This document shows positions 29,444 to 37,892 of a stretch of 64,000 bases of DNA, one piece after another. The notes under the pieces were generated by a model that saw nothing but the letters and a program-made list of their open reading frames with translations, did not search any database and was not told where the DNA came from. Numbering within the stretch: the stretch's first letter is position 1; every line of letters begins with the position of its first letter. The position numbers were made by a program, and so were the translations under genes. This stretch comes from Alphaproteobacteria bacterium (GTDB lineage: Bacteria > Pseudomonadota > Alphaproteobacteria > TMED109), in NCBI GenBank assembly GCA_030828505.1, contig JAURCJ010000007.1, positions 28,033-92,032 on the forward strand. The letters are read 5' to 3'.

Positions 29444-30514
29444 ATGCTTATTGATGGAATACTAAGAAAATCTATAGAGTCCCATTGTAATTATGAAGTA
29501 AAAATTATTAATCAAACATTACTGCCTCATAGATTAGAATTCATATCATTAGAAAGTTTTAATGACTGTTGTAAAGCAATTAAGGATATGTGGGTAAGAG
29601 GAGCTCCTTTGATAGGAGTAACTGCTGCATTTGGTATGTTTTTTGCAATAAAAGAAAACCCTAGTGACGATAATATAGAATATTCTTTTAATAAACTATT
29701 AGCTACAAGACCTACAGCAGTAGATCTAAAATGGGCTTTAGAAAATATTATAATTATGATTGAAGGTGTCACTAAAAAAGAAAAAGCGGATTTAGTATGG
29801 CAATTTTCTCGTAATTTAGAAATCGATTCTATTAAACAATGTTCAAAGATAGGTGATTACGGTTTAGAAATTATTGAATCTAAATATAATAACAAAACTA
29901 TAAATATTCTAACGCATTGTAATGCTGGATGGTTGGCTTGTGTGGATTGGGGAACTGCATTAGCACCAATATATAAAGCTTATAATAAAGGATTAGATGT
30001 GCATGTTTGGGTTGATGAGACTAGACCAAGGTCTCAAGGGGCTGCGTTAACTGCTTGGGAATTAAGTAAACATGGAATTAAAAATACATTAATTGTTGAT
30101 AATGCTGGTGGCCACTTAATGCAAAATGGTGAGGTTGATATGTGTATAGTAGGTTCTGATCGAACAGCTTCAAATGGAGATGTATGTAACAAAATTGGTA
30201 CTTATATGAAAGCATTATGTGCATTTGATAATAATATCCCTTTTTATGTGGCTTTGCCTGAGTCAACTCTAGATTTTAGTTTAGATTCAGGAGTTAATAA
30301 AATTGAAATTGAAGAAAGGTCATCAGATGAAATTACTTCTATAAGAGGTATTGATCAGTCAGGTAAATTAAGTAATGTTAAAATTACCCCAGATTTTGTT
30401 AAAAGCCATAACCCAGGGTTTGATGTTACACCAGCTAGATTGGTAACTAAATTAATAACTAATAAAGGAATATGTAATCCATCTACTAAAAGTATTAGAA
30501 AATTATTTAAATGA
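29444..30514 (+). CDS. mtnA: 5-methylthioribose/5-deoxyribose-1-phosphate isomerase
   Basis: Isomerises 5-methylthioribose-1-phosphate (or 5-deoxyribose-1-phosphate) to the ribulose form in salvage of SAM by-products. 356 residues. eIF2B-like fold with THCNAGWLA (catalytic Cys), WVDETRPRSQGAALTAWEL and VGSDRTASNGDVCNKIGTY (catalytic Asp). Its stop overlaps the start of a class II aldolase gene (ATGA). Genes for the phosphorylation steps (mtnP, mtnN or mtnK) are not in the window. AAGG precedes the ATG at a normal distance. Confidence 0.93.
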   Translation: MLIDGILRKSIESHCNYEVKIINQTLLPHRLEFISLESFNDCCKAIKDMWVRGAPLIGVTAAFGMFFAIKENPSDDNIEYSFNKLLATRPTAVDLKWALENIIIMIEGVTKKEKADLVWQFSRNLEIDSIKQCSKIGDYGLEIIESKYNNKTINILTHCNAGWLACVDWGTALAPIYKAYNKGLDVHVWVDETRPRSQGAALTAWELSKHGIKNTLIVDNAGGHLMQNGEVDMCIVGSDRTASNGDVCNKIGTYMKALCAFDNNIPFYVALPESTLDFSLDSGVNKIEIEERSSDEITSIRGIDQSGKLSNVKITPDFVKSHNPGFDVTPARLVTKLITNKGICNPSTKSIRKLFK

Positions 30515-31155
30515 TAGAATTAAAAAAAAATATAATTAAATTTGCTCAGCATCTTAACACCACAAATTTATCTCCATTAAGATCTGGAAACTTATCAATA
30601 AGAGTACGTTTAAAAAATAAGACTGATGGTTTTTTAATTACACCTTCAGGCGTAAGGTATGAATTACTTTCTCCAAAAAATATAATATTTATATCGTTAA
30701 AAGGAGAATATGATAAGAAAGGATTAGAACCATCTTCTGAATGGAAATTTCATCAAGATATATATTTAAATAAAAAAGATTGTAATGCAATAGTTCACGC
30801 ACATTCTGTAAATGCAGCAGCTTTATCTACTCATAGAATAAATATACCTGCATTTCATTATATGGTTGCAGTTGCAGGTGGAGAAAATATTAGATATGCA
30901 GATTATGAAACTTTTGGAACTAGAAAATTATCAATTAATATTATTAAAGCTTTAAAAAATAGGGATGCATGTTTAATAGCAAATCATGGGCAAGTTTCTT
31001 GTGGAAGTTCATTAAGTGAAGCTTTTGAGCTTGCAGAGGAACTAGAAAATATTTGTAAACAATACCTATTAGCCAGGCAGATAGGAAAACCAAAAATTTT
31101 GTCACCTAATCAAATGAAAAAAGTCTTATTGAAGTTTAAGAATTATAAAAAATAA
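30511..31155 (+). CDS. Class II aldolase, L-fuculose-phosphate-aldolase-like (probable Ald2 of the DHAP shunt)
   Basis: Zinc aldolase that should cleave a ribulose-1-phosphate into DHAP and an aldehyde. 214 residues, co-linear with FucA: catalytic acid/base Glu in LEPSSEWKFH, zinc ligands in IVHAHSVNAAA and in LIANHGQVSCG, AIPAFHY-like NIPAFHYMVAVAGG and YETFGTRKL. These match FucA-type aldolases and not the MtnB dehydratase, despite the mtnA partner. Overlap with mtnA by 4 bases suggests that 5-methylthioribulose- or 5-deoxyribulose-1-phosphate is the substrate. An A9 run sits at codons 4-7. Fuculose-phosphate aldolase proper is the alternative, as gmd/fcl make fucose here but catabolic fucose genes are not seen. 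Confidence 0.82.
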   Translation: MIELKKNIIKFAQHLNTTNLSPLRSGNLSIRVRLKNKTDGFLITPSGVRYELLSPKNIIFISLKGEYDKKGLEPSSEWKFHQDIYLNKKDCNAIVHAHSVNAAALSTHRINIPAFHYMVAVAGGENIRYADYETFGTRKLSINIIKALKNRDACLIANHGQVSCGSSLSEAFELAEELENICKQYLLARQIGKPKILSPNQMKKVLLKFKNYKK

Positions 31156-31176
31156 ATTTATACAGTGGAGAGATTT

Positions 31177-32199
31177 ATGAGAACTTGGCAATTAAATAGT
31201 TTTAATATTGATGAGTTGGTTTTAAAAGATAGAGTAACACCAAAAATAGTTAATAAAAACGATGTTCTTATTCAAATGAAGTCAGCTAGTTTAAATTTTA
31301 GAGATTTAATTATGATTGATGGAGGATATGGAGCTACAGGGGGAAATATTCCTTTCATACCTATATCTGATGGTTCTGGTATTATTGAAGATGTAGGTAA
31401 GGATGTGTCTAATTTTAAAAAGGGAGATATTGTTATAATACCTTTTTTTAAAGAATGGGAATCAGGAGATATAAATGAAAATACTTATTTATCGGCATTA
31501 GGAGGTAAAGAAGATGGAGTAATGCAAGAATATATGATTTATCCAGAAAATAAACTGGTAAAAGCACCTAATAAATGGAGTTGTAATGAAGCAGCAACAT
31601 TACCTTGTGCTGCATTGACTGCATGGAGAACAATAGTAACTGAGGGAGGTGTTAATAATAAGTCTATAGTTTTAGTGCAAGGATTGGGTGGAGTATCAAT
31701 TTTTGCAATTCAAATAGCAAAGCTATTTAATGCAAAGGTTATAGCCACTACTTCTAGTAATGAAAGAGTAGAATTAGCAAAAAATATTGGAGCAGATTAT
31801 GTTATTAATTATAATGAAGATAAGGAATGGTGGAAAAAAGTTCTAGAAATAACGCAGAAAAAAGGTGTAGACATTATTGTTGAAGTTGGAGGAGCAGAAA
31901 CTCTAGAGCAATCTATTAAATGTTCAAAAGTTGGCGCTTTAATAGGTATAATTGGAGTTTTATCTGGAGGTATAGCTAATTTGCCAATAGGAAGAGTAAT
32001 ATATAAGGCTTCAAGATTAATTGGAATTACATGCGGTAACAAAGATGAATTAAAAGATATGGTAAAAAAAATTAATGAATCTAATATGCGTCCTCTAATT
32101 GATTCTGCATTTTCTTTTGAAAATTTGCCTAATGCATTAAAGTATATGAAAATGGGAAAGCATTTAGGAAAAATAGTTATTGATTTTGAAAAGGTTTAG
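31177..32199 (+). CDS. MDR-family alcohol dehydrogenase / quinone-oxidoreductase-like
   Basis: NAD(P)-dependent medium-chain reductase, 340 residues. The N-terminal GroES-like domain has SLNFRDLIMIDGGYG and ISDGSGIIEDVG; neither the GHE zinc motif nor the four structural-zinc cysteines are present, so it is probably zinc-independent despite similarity to alcohol dehydrogenases. The Rossmann loop is VQGLGGVSIFAIQIAK, with IATTSSNER selecting the cofactor. ATG chosen because GGAGAG lies just upstream; a GTG 12 bases before lies inside that SD. Third gene behind mtnA and the aldolase, it is well placed to reduce the aldehyde they release. That role is inference. Confidence 0.8.
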   Translation: MRTWQLNSFNIDELVLKDRVTPKIVNKNDVLIQMKSASLNFRDLIMIDGGYGATGGNIPFIPISDGSGIIEDVGKDVSNFKKGDIVIIPFFKEWESGDINENTYLSALGGKEDGVMQEYMIYPENKLVKAPNKWSCNEAATLPCAALTAWRTIVTEGGVNNKSIVLVQGLGGVSIFAIQIAKLFNAKVIATTSSNERVELAKNIGADYVINYNEDKEWWKKVLEITQKKGVDIIVEVGGAETLEQSIKCSKVGALIGIIGVLSGGIANLPIGRVIYKASRLIGITCGNKDELKDMVKKINESNMRPLIDSAFSFENLPNALKYMKMGKHLGKIVIDFEKV

Positions 32200-32201
32200 T
32201 T

Positions 32202-32930
32202 ATGCCAAAAATTTTAATTATAGAAGATGATCAAGTATGGATAGACCTTTTATTAGAAGAATTAGAAAATACTATTAATAGGGCTTTAATAAAAAGTATT
32301 TTATATGATAATCAAAGTTATGAATTTTTTATAGAAAAGATTGGTCAATTTACTCCAGATTTAATTATATTTGATATTAATATGGGAAATAATCCAAAAG
32401 CAGGAATAAAACTAGCAAAGTATGTTAAAAAAGAATTTCCAAATTTAGTTTTTGTTTTTCTCACATCTCAAAAAAATGTTGATCCCTTAATCTTAGACAA
32501 TGCAGCTTCTGTTGGAGCTGACGCAGTTTTTGATAAAAGTGATTTTATTAATGATATAGAAGTATTAGGAAAGTTTATTAAAAATTTAGTAAATAAAAAT
32601 AATAATAATTTGGATATATTAAATGAACCACCTTTGGAAATAGACTATAAAGCGAGGTCAATTAAATTACATGATATTGATATTTCTTTTACCAGAATGG
32701 AATTTGAAATAATTTCACACTTAGTAAATCATAAGAATCAAGTATTTTCAAAATTTCAACTTTATGACCATGCTACTAATGATACAGTTCATGAAAATAC
32801 ATTTGAAAATACAATTGTTAGTCATATAAAAGCTATAAGAGATAAATTCAAGAAAATTGATAAGACATTTAATCCTATAAAAACTGTTCAATCAATGGGA
32901 TATAAATATGATTATAAACCTGATGTTTAG
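32202..32930 (+). CDS. OmpR/PhoB-type response regulator
   Basis: DNA-binding two-component regulator, 242 residues. Receiver domain with acidic pocket Glu8-Asp9-Asp10, phospho-acceptor Asp58 in FDIN, Thr88 in FLTS and Lys112 in DKSD, all canonical; then a winged helix with RMEFEIISHLV and the recognition region NTIVSHIKAIRDKF, ending SMGYKYD. It starts 2 bases after the MDR reductase stop, so it may be expressed with the mtnA unit. The likely partner kinase lies about 1 kb away, beyond an opposite-strand lipoprotein gene. Its stop overlaps that gene's stop (TTAG). Confidence 0.88.
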   Translation: MPKILIIEDDQVWIDLLLEELENTINRALIKSILYDNQSYEFFIEKIGQFTPDLIIFDINMGNNPKAGIKLAKYVKKEFPNLVFVFLTSQKNVDPLILDNAASVGADAVFDKSDFINDIEVLGKFIKNLVNKNNNNLDILNEPPLEIDYKARSIKLHDIDISFTRMEFEIISHLVNHKNQVFSKFQLYDHATNDTVHENTFENTIVSHIKAIRDKFKKIDKTFNPIKTVQSMGYKYDYKPDV

Positions 32931-33877
32931 TTTTTATTTATAAATAATTCTACTCTTCTATTCATTTTTTCTCTAACTCCATCTTTAGTGCTAATTTTTA
33001 GTTTGCTTTCTCCAAAGTAATAACTTGTAATATTTTGATCTTTTATACCTAACTGAATTAGAAATTTTTTAACTTCATTAGCCCTTAATTTTGATAGTAA
33101 AATGTTGTATTCTTCTGATCCTGATCTATCAGTATGACCTATTACTTCAATGATAAAATTATTTGAAATATTCTTTTTTTCATGAAGATTTTGAAGAGTA
33201 TTTTTATTTTCATTGTTTAATTTATATACATTATGATCAAAATAAATTTCAAATTTTATTTTTGAACTAATATCATCAATTTTTTTTATTTCTTTTATTA
33301 GTTTTGATTCTTCAATATCTTTTTCTTTAATAAATTTAGAATGCTTAGTATCTATATTTTTTACTACCTCATTATTATGAATGGTATCTTGGCCTAATAT
33401 GTGCAATCCACTATTTAACATATCAAAACACTTTTTTATATGTTGTGTTTGCCAAGCTTCTTCCAATTGTTCTAACCAACAGTCATAACCAAGCTGCGTT
33501 CTAGCGCTTACATTAGGTAAATTAGAGGCCCTTTTTGATTTTAGAGCATCAATTAATTCTTTTCTTTTTTGTAGTGCTAAATTTCTATATTCTTCATCAA
33601 TATCCCAATTGCTAATTAATTCTGGTTGAATATTAAGATTTTTTTTAGCTTGAATACCTTTTTTAGCAAAATAAGCTGCATCATATTCATCATGCATTTC
33701 ATTCATTTCATACAGTGCAAATTCTAGATAATTATCTGATAGTGCTTGAGAAAATTGATTATTAGATTTAGGTGTAGCTTTTAGCTCTTCTATATTGTGA
33801 TAAGCGCAACCATTTGTTATAAACACAATTAAAAATAGTAAATATAAATAATAATTATTCTTTAAATCATTTATCAT
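32927..33877 (-). CDS. OmpA-family peptidoglycan-associated lipoprotein
   Basis: 316 residues. Signal peptide with lipobox around Cys24 (VFITNGC), so a lipoprotein, presumably outer-membrane. The N-terminal region (about 30-150) is helical and contains ARTQLGYDCWLEQLEEAWQ, a pattern seen in alphaproteobacterial OmpA-like lipoproteins; a Lys/Glu-rich linker follows. The C-terminal OmpA domain has VIGHTDRSGSEEYN and MNRRVEL, which bind diaminopimelate of peptidoglycan. Lies between the response regulator and sensor kinase on the opposite strand, with its promoter region facing the kinase. Function in envelope anchoring; a link to the exporter or sensor is possible but not shown. Confidence 0.82.
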   Translation of the reverse strand: MINDLKNNYYLYLLFLIVFITNGCAYHNIEELKATPKSNNQFSQALSDNYLEFALYEMNEMHDEYDAAYFAKKGIQAKKNLNIQPELISNWDIDEEYRNLALQKRKELIDALKSKRASNLPNVSARTQLGYDCWLEQLEEAWQTQHIKKCFDMLNSGLHILGQDTIHNNEVVKNIDTKHSKFIKEKDIEESKLIKEIKKIDDISSKIKFEIYFDHNVYKLNNENKNTLQNLHEKKNISNNFIIEVIGHTDRSGSEEYNILLSKLRANEVKKFLIQLGIKDQNITSYYFGESKLKISTKDGVREKMNRRVELFINKN

Positions 33878-33918
33878 ATAACCTCCTTTATTATTAATGT
33901 AGTTAATTTAATATACGC

Positions 33919-33960
33919 TTATTAAGATTATATTTTTTTATTATGAAGATTTTATGAAGA
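33919..33960. repeat. Phased direct repeats TTATGAAGA, candidate response-regulator operator
   Basis: Exact copies of TTATGAAGA begin at 33941 and 33952, 11 bases apart, and a one-mismatch copy TTATTAAGA begins at 33919, exactly 22 bases before. OmpR/PhoB-type regulators bind tandem half-sites with about one-helical-turn spacing. The block sits in the 99-base spacer between the divergent OmpA-like lipoprotein and the kinase-exporter operon, ending 16 bases before the kinase ATG. Chance in such A+T-rich DNA is the main alternative. Confidence 0.5.
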
Positions 33961-33976
33961 AACTTTATGGTGTCAT

Positions 33977-35380
33977 ATGAATTTTGCAAAAATAAAAGTT
34001 TTGTTAATACTAATTATATCAATAATTATACTTATTTTTGGTATTATTTTTTCGATATTTTTAAGTTCTTTTTATTTAAGTCCTTTAGGCAATAATTATG
34101 CTGAAAAAGAACTAAATCAGGTAGAAAAAATAATTTTGTATGATTATCCCATTTTAAAAGAGATTTTTTTAGATTTTCATATTTCTAAAGATGAGAAAAA
34201 ATCTATTGATAATCTAAATGTTGTAAAAAATATTTCGGGAAATATAAAATTTATTATTCAAGAAAGAGATAGAAAAGTCCTATATACAAAAGGTAGTATC
34301 ACTAACTCTCAAATAGACAATAATAGTTTTTTAATTTCTATCGGTAAATTAAGTATAGATTTTGCAGCTTTTTTTAAAAAAATATTTTTTTATAAAATTA
34401 ATAATGATTGTGATGATTATTTAAAAAACCCTTATACAGTTTTTCAAGATAAAATAGAGGTTTATGAAATACAGTGCTCTTTTAACTTAAATAAAAGTAT
34501 GATGAGAATATATAAAGGAGAAAATAGTAATTCTTCTTATATAATATCAAAAAGTATACCTTTATATATAAATAATAAAGTAGCTGCTGTGATATATATA
34601 TCTTCTGAAGCTAAAAGTTTAGAAGAAGAATTGGGTATAATACTTTTATCTATATTGGCTCCAGTTCTATTTAGTATATTTTTAGTATCTTTTTTTATAA
34701 TTTATTTACAAAGTTATCTAAGAGTTAAAATTAACAGTAATTGGATTAATGCAAAAAACATTGCTCATAATTTAAAAAATAAAACTAATGCTATTAGATA
34801 TTATAATTCTAAGCAATTTGAAAATATTGAATTGTATAAAATTAATGCTAAAAAAATTGATAATGTTATATCTAATTTAGATGAATTTATAGAAACTTCA
34901 TTAAAGACAGCAAAAAAATCACATTATGAAACTTTTAATAAGCGTGAAAATGATTATACATCAGTCTTAACAATAATTGATTTATTAAAACAAATATATA
35001 TATCAAAAAACATTATATTTGATTTAGACATTGATAGAGATACAAAATTAGCAATTAAAGGAAATAAAGATAAACTAATTGAAGCTATTTCAGCGGTAAT
35101 TGATAATAGTTTATATTGGAATATAGGTAATAATAATATTGTAATTAATATTGTTACAAATAATAATTTATTAGATATTATAGTGAGAGATCGTGGTCCA
35201 GGCATATTAGAGAAAGAAAAAAATAAAATTTTTTTAAAAGACTTTAGTAAATCAAATGGAAATGGAATAGGTTTATATATTGCAAAAAATATTGTAGTTT
35301 CATATGGAGGAGATCTATACCCTATTGATAGAGAAGGTGGTGGGTTAGATATGGTTTTTAAATTTCAGCTTTTAAAGTAA
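33977..35380 (+). CDS. Membrane sensor histidine kinase
   Basis: 467 residues. Membrane helix 1 at about 7-31, a periplasmic sensing domain at about 32-218 with two cysteines (Cys145 in DCDDY, Cys167 in QCSF), and membrane helix 2 at about 219-245. The dimerisation/H-box KNIAHNLKNKTN has the phospho-acceptor His264; N-box VIDNSLYW with Asn377; G1 DRGPGI at 405-410; G2 GNGIGLYIAKNIV. All catalytic boxes are intact. It heads the operon for the three exporter components, so the exporter's substrate is probably the signal or induces it. No HAMP domain is obvious. Confidence 0.88.
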   Translation: MNFAKIKVLLILIISIIILIFGIIFSIFLSSFYLSPLGNNYAEKELNQVEKIILYDYPILKEIFLDFHISKDEKKSIDNLNVVKNISGNIKFIIQERDRKVLYTKGSITNSQIDNNSFLISIGKLSIDFAAFFKKIFFYKINNDCDDYLKNPYTVFQDKIEVYEIQCSFNLNKSMMRIYKGENSNSSYIISKSIPLYINNKVAAVIYISSEAKSLEEELGIILLSILAPVLFSIFLVSFFIIYLQSYLRVKINSNWINAKNIAHNLKNKTNAIRYYNSKQFENIELYKINAKKIDNVISNLDEFIETSLKTAKKSHYETFNKRENDYTSVLTIIDLLKQIYISKNIIFDLDIDRDTKLAIKGNKDKLIEAISAVIDNSLYWNIGNNNIVINIVTNNNLLDIIVRDRGPGILEKEKNKIFLKDFSKSNGNGIGLYIAKNIVVSYGGDLYPIDREGGGLDMVFKFQLLK

Positions 35381-35413
35381 GTTTCCACGATTTTAATTAT
35401 AAGTTAATAAGTT

Positions 35414-36850
35414 ATGAAAAAATTTAGTAAAAAATATTTAATATTTATGATGTCAATTTTTATAATTGGCTGTACTACCACAAAAAGTTTAATACCAGAG
35501 CCCATAATTGCAAAGAATTCAGCTGAGGCTCTTATGCGAAATAATATTAATGATAAGGAATTATTATCTTATTTAGAAAGATATGACTTAAATTTACCTA
35601 CTAAAGATGAATATTGGTCATCTGACTTATTAATTATGGTTGCTTTATTTAATAACAAAAAATTAGAAATGATGAGGGCAGAACATGGCTTAATTGCTTC
35701 TGATGTGCAAGTAATTAAAGCTGGCTTTAAAAATAAGATAATAAGCCCTACCTTAGAATATCATAATAAAGGCAAACCATTTTCCATTGGGTTAAGCATA
35801 GAGTTACCTATAAATAAAATTTCGATTAAAGAAACTAAGTTAGACTTAGCAAAAATTAAGACATTGACTAAGGCTGTAGAAATAATTTTACCGGCTTGGG
35901 AAATTCGTACTAATGTAATCAAGGCTACTACTGAAGTATTAAAATATGAGGAAGAATATAAACAAGAACTAATTATAACTAATAAAATGCGTGAAAACTT
36001 GATAATTATGAATGGGTTATATGAGCAAGGTATAATTTCTTCTATAATTTATAATAGTAAAAAGAAAGAAATAGATGAAAGAATTAGTAATCTAAAAGTT
36101 ATACAATCTCAAATAAAAGCAGCAAGAATTAATTTAGCAAGTATTTTAAATCTACCGATAGAATTATTATTAAATTTAAAAATTTCTTTAGATGAAGAAA
36201 AATATTCTTCTTTAGAGGAGTTAGAGTCTTTATTAGATCATAACTTAAATATAGCTTTAGTAAGTCGGGGTGACGTATTAACAGCATTATCTAAATATGC
36301 AGAATCAGAAGCAGAATTAAGATTAATTGTAGCTGAAGAGAATAAGATAATACAAACTATATCCCCAGCTATATTTTGGGATCAAACTGATTTGATATTT
36401 AATTTATCTGGATCACTATTGCTTAAAAATGAAGACATAATAAATGCAAAAATAAATAGGGCGGTTAAAAAAAGAGATGTTTATAAAGCAAATTTTGAGG
36501 TAACTCAGAATTTAGTATTGAAAGAAGTATATACGTCTTATTCTAAGATGTTAATTGTTAATGCGGAATATTATGCAGCATTATCATTATTAGAAAATGC
36601 TAAATTAAGCTTAGAAATTATGTTAAAAAGAAATATTAATGGAGATGTAAGTAAATTAGAAGTTTTACAATCAGAACTACTAGTATTAACGAGAGAAAAA
36701 TTATTATTAGATATTAAATATAATAGATTGATTTCTTTTTTGGAATTTGAAAATAGTTTAGGACATAGTTATTATGATAAGGCATATCTTCCCAAAGATG
36801 CATATTATCCTATAGACTATTTTACAAATTCCTATAAAGGTAATTATTAA
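35414..36850 (+). CDS. TolC/CusC-like outer-membrane efflux lipoprotein
   Basis: Outer-membrane channel of a tripartite exporter, 478 residues. Lipobox at residues 16-20 (FIIGC) marks lipidation at Cys20. The rest has two coiled-coil-like repeats, each with the amphipathic helices of outer-membrane efflux proteins, e.g. VIKATTEVLKYEEEYKQEL and the second-half equivalent LEVLQSELLVLTREKLLLD near the end. The sequence is very diverged from E. coli TolC. 33 bases after the kinase gene; its stop shares one base with the start of the adaptor gene (TAATG). Confidence 0.82.
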   Translation: MKKFSKKYLIFMMSIFIIGCTTTKSLIPEPIIAKNSAEALMRNNINDKELLSYLERYDLNLPTKDEYWSSDLLIMVALFNNKKLEMMRAEHGLIASDVQVIKAGFKNKIISPTLEYHNKGKPFSIGLSIELPINKISIKETKLDLAKIKTLTKAVEIILPAWEIRTNVIKATTEVLKYEEEYKQELIITNKMRENLIIMNGLYEQGIISSIIYNSKKKEIDERISNLKVIQSQIKAARINLASILNLPIELLLNLKISLDEEKYSSLEELESLLDHNLNIALVSRGDVLTALSKYAESEAELRLIVAEENKIIQTISPAIFWDQTDLIFNLSGSLLLKNEDIINAKINRAVKKRDVYKANFEVTQNLVLKEVYTSYSKMLIVNAEYYAALSLLENAKLSLEIMLKRNINGDVSKLEVLQSELLVLTREKLLLDIKYNRLISFLEFENSLGHSYYDKAYLPKDAYYPIDYFTNSYKGNY

Positions 36851-37884
36851 TGAAAATTATTATATATATCATATCCGGTATAATTATTGGTTTAGTCTTA
36901 TATCTTTTTTCCTTTGAAAAAGATTTTATTAATTTTTTTTATAATGACAAAATTTTCAGTAATAGTTTAATAGGTGAAGATGATGACGATGATGAAATCA
37001 ATAGATTAGTTGAATATAATAATATTATAGCAGTTAAATTGTCACCTGATGAAATTAAATCATCTGGAATAACAGTATCTAAATTAGAAAAAGGTAGTAT
37101 TGTAGTTAATGAAAAAGTAAATGCCATTTCTATAGGAACAAAAAGTTTATTTGATCTATATAAAAGATTTGAAATACTTAATATTGATCAAACTGAGAAA
37201 ATTATTAACAAAGAGTTCATAGAAAAAAAATATTTAAGGTTAAAATCCCTCTATGAGCAACAAGGAAGTGTAGCCTTTAAAGAAATTGAAGAGGAAAAAT
37301 TTGCATTAAAATTAGTTGAAAATGAATTATTATTATTAAAAAAGAATATGGAGCTTTTGCTCAACGAAATAAAACTTTTTTACGGTGAAATTATAGTTAA
37401 TGACATTTTAGGCACTAAAGAAATAATAAATGCTTTAATATCTAATACTTCCTCATTATTAATAGTAGAGAATATAAATAGTGGTATAGATAATATATAC
37501 AAATTCAATGATGAGGAATTAATTTTCTTAAATACATATTCCGGTATATCAAATTTACGAGGAAACGTAGGTATATATTTAGCAAAGTCCCTAAAAATAT
37601 CAGCTAATAGTAAACTTATTGTATCTCTTGAGACTGATAAAATGCTTGATGGTTATTATTTATCAGAGCAGTCTTTAGTATATTATGCAGGAAAAATATG
37701 GGCATATGCCACAGAAAATAATGAAATATTTTTTAGAAAAGAGATTAGAGATTTTATGACCTTAGACACAGATAGAGTTTTTATTTTAGGAGACATGTTA
37801 AATTTAAATTTTGTAAATTCAGGTGCTCAAGTTCTGCTTGCTGAAGAATTTAGATGGCAAATTATGCAAGAAGATGATGATTAG
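36850..37884 (+). CDS. RND periplasmic adaptor (membrane-fusion protein), HME type
   Basis: 344 residues with an N-terminal membrane anchor (about 1-20), then a helical hairpin (FIEKKYLRLKSLYEQQGSV and the returning helix to about 180) that would dock on the outer-membrane channel, and beta-barrel-like strands to the end. The C-terminus GAQVLLAEEFRWQI is typical of metal-exporter adaptors of the CusB/CzcB group. It carries acidic clusters at both ends of the periplasmic part: residues 43-49 (EDDDDDE) and the terminal EDDD, which could bind metal ions. Between the channel and pump genes, spacing -1 and 8 bases. Confidence 0.82.
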   Translation: MKIIIYIISGIIIGLVLYLFSFEKDFINFFYNDKIFSNSLIGEDDDDDEINRLVEYNNIIAVKLSPDEIKSSGITVSKLEKGSIVVNEKVNAISIGTKSLFDLYKRFEILNIDQTEKIINKEFIEKKYLRLKSLYEQQGSVAFKEIEEEKFALKLVENELLLLKKNMELLLNEIKLFYGEIIVNDILGTKEIINALISNTSSLLIVENINSGIDNIYKFNDEELIFLNTYSGISNLRGNVGIYLAKSLKISANSKLIVSLETDKMLDGYYLSEQSLVYYAGKIWAYATENNEIFFRKEIRDFMTLDTDRVFILGDMLNLNFVNSGAQVLLAEEFRWQIMQEDDD

Positions 37885-37892
37885 TTTTTAAA

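Noticed and set aside
30511..31155. Annotation as MtnB (methylthioribulose-1-phosphate dehydratase)
   Set aside because: The partner is mtnA, but the SSEW, HAH and NHGQ segments and the C-terminal half follow L-fuculose-phosphate aldolase closely.
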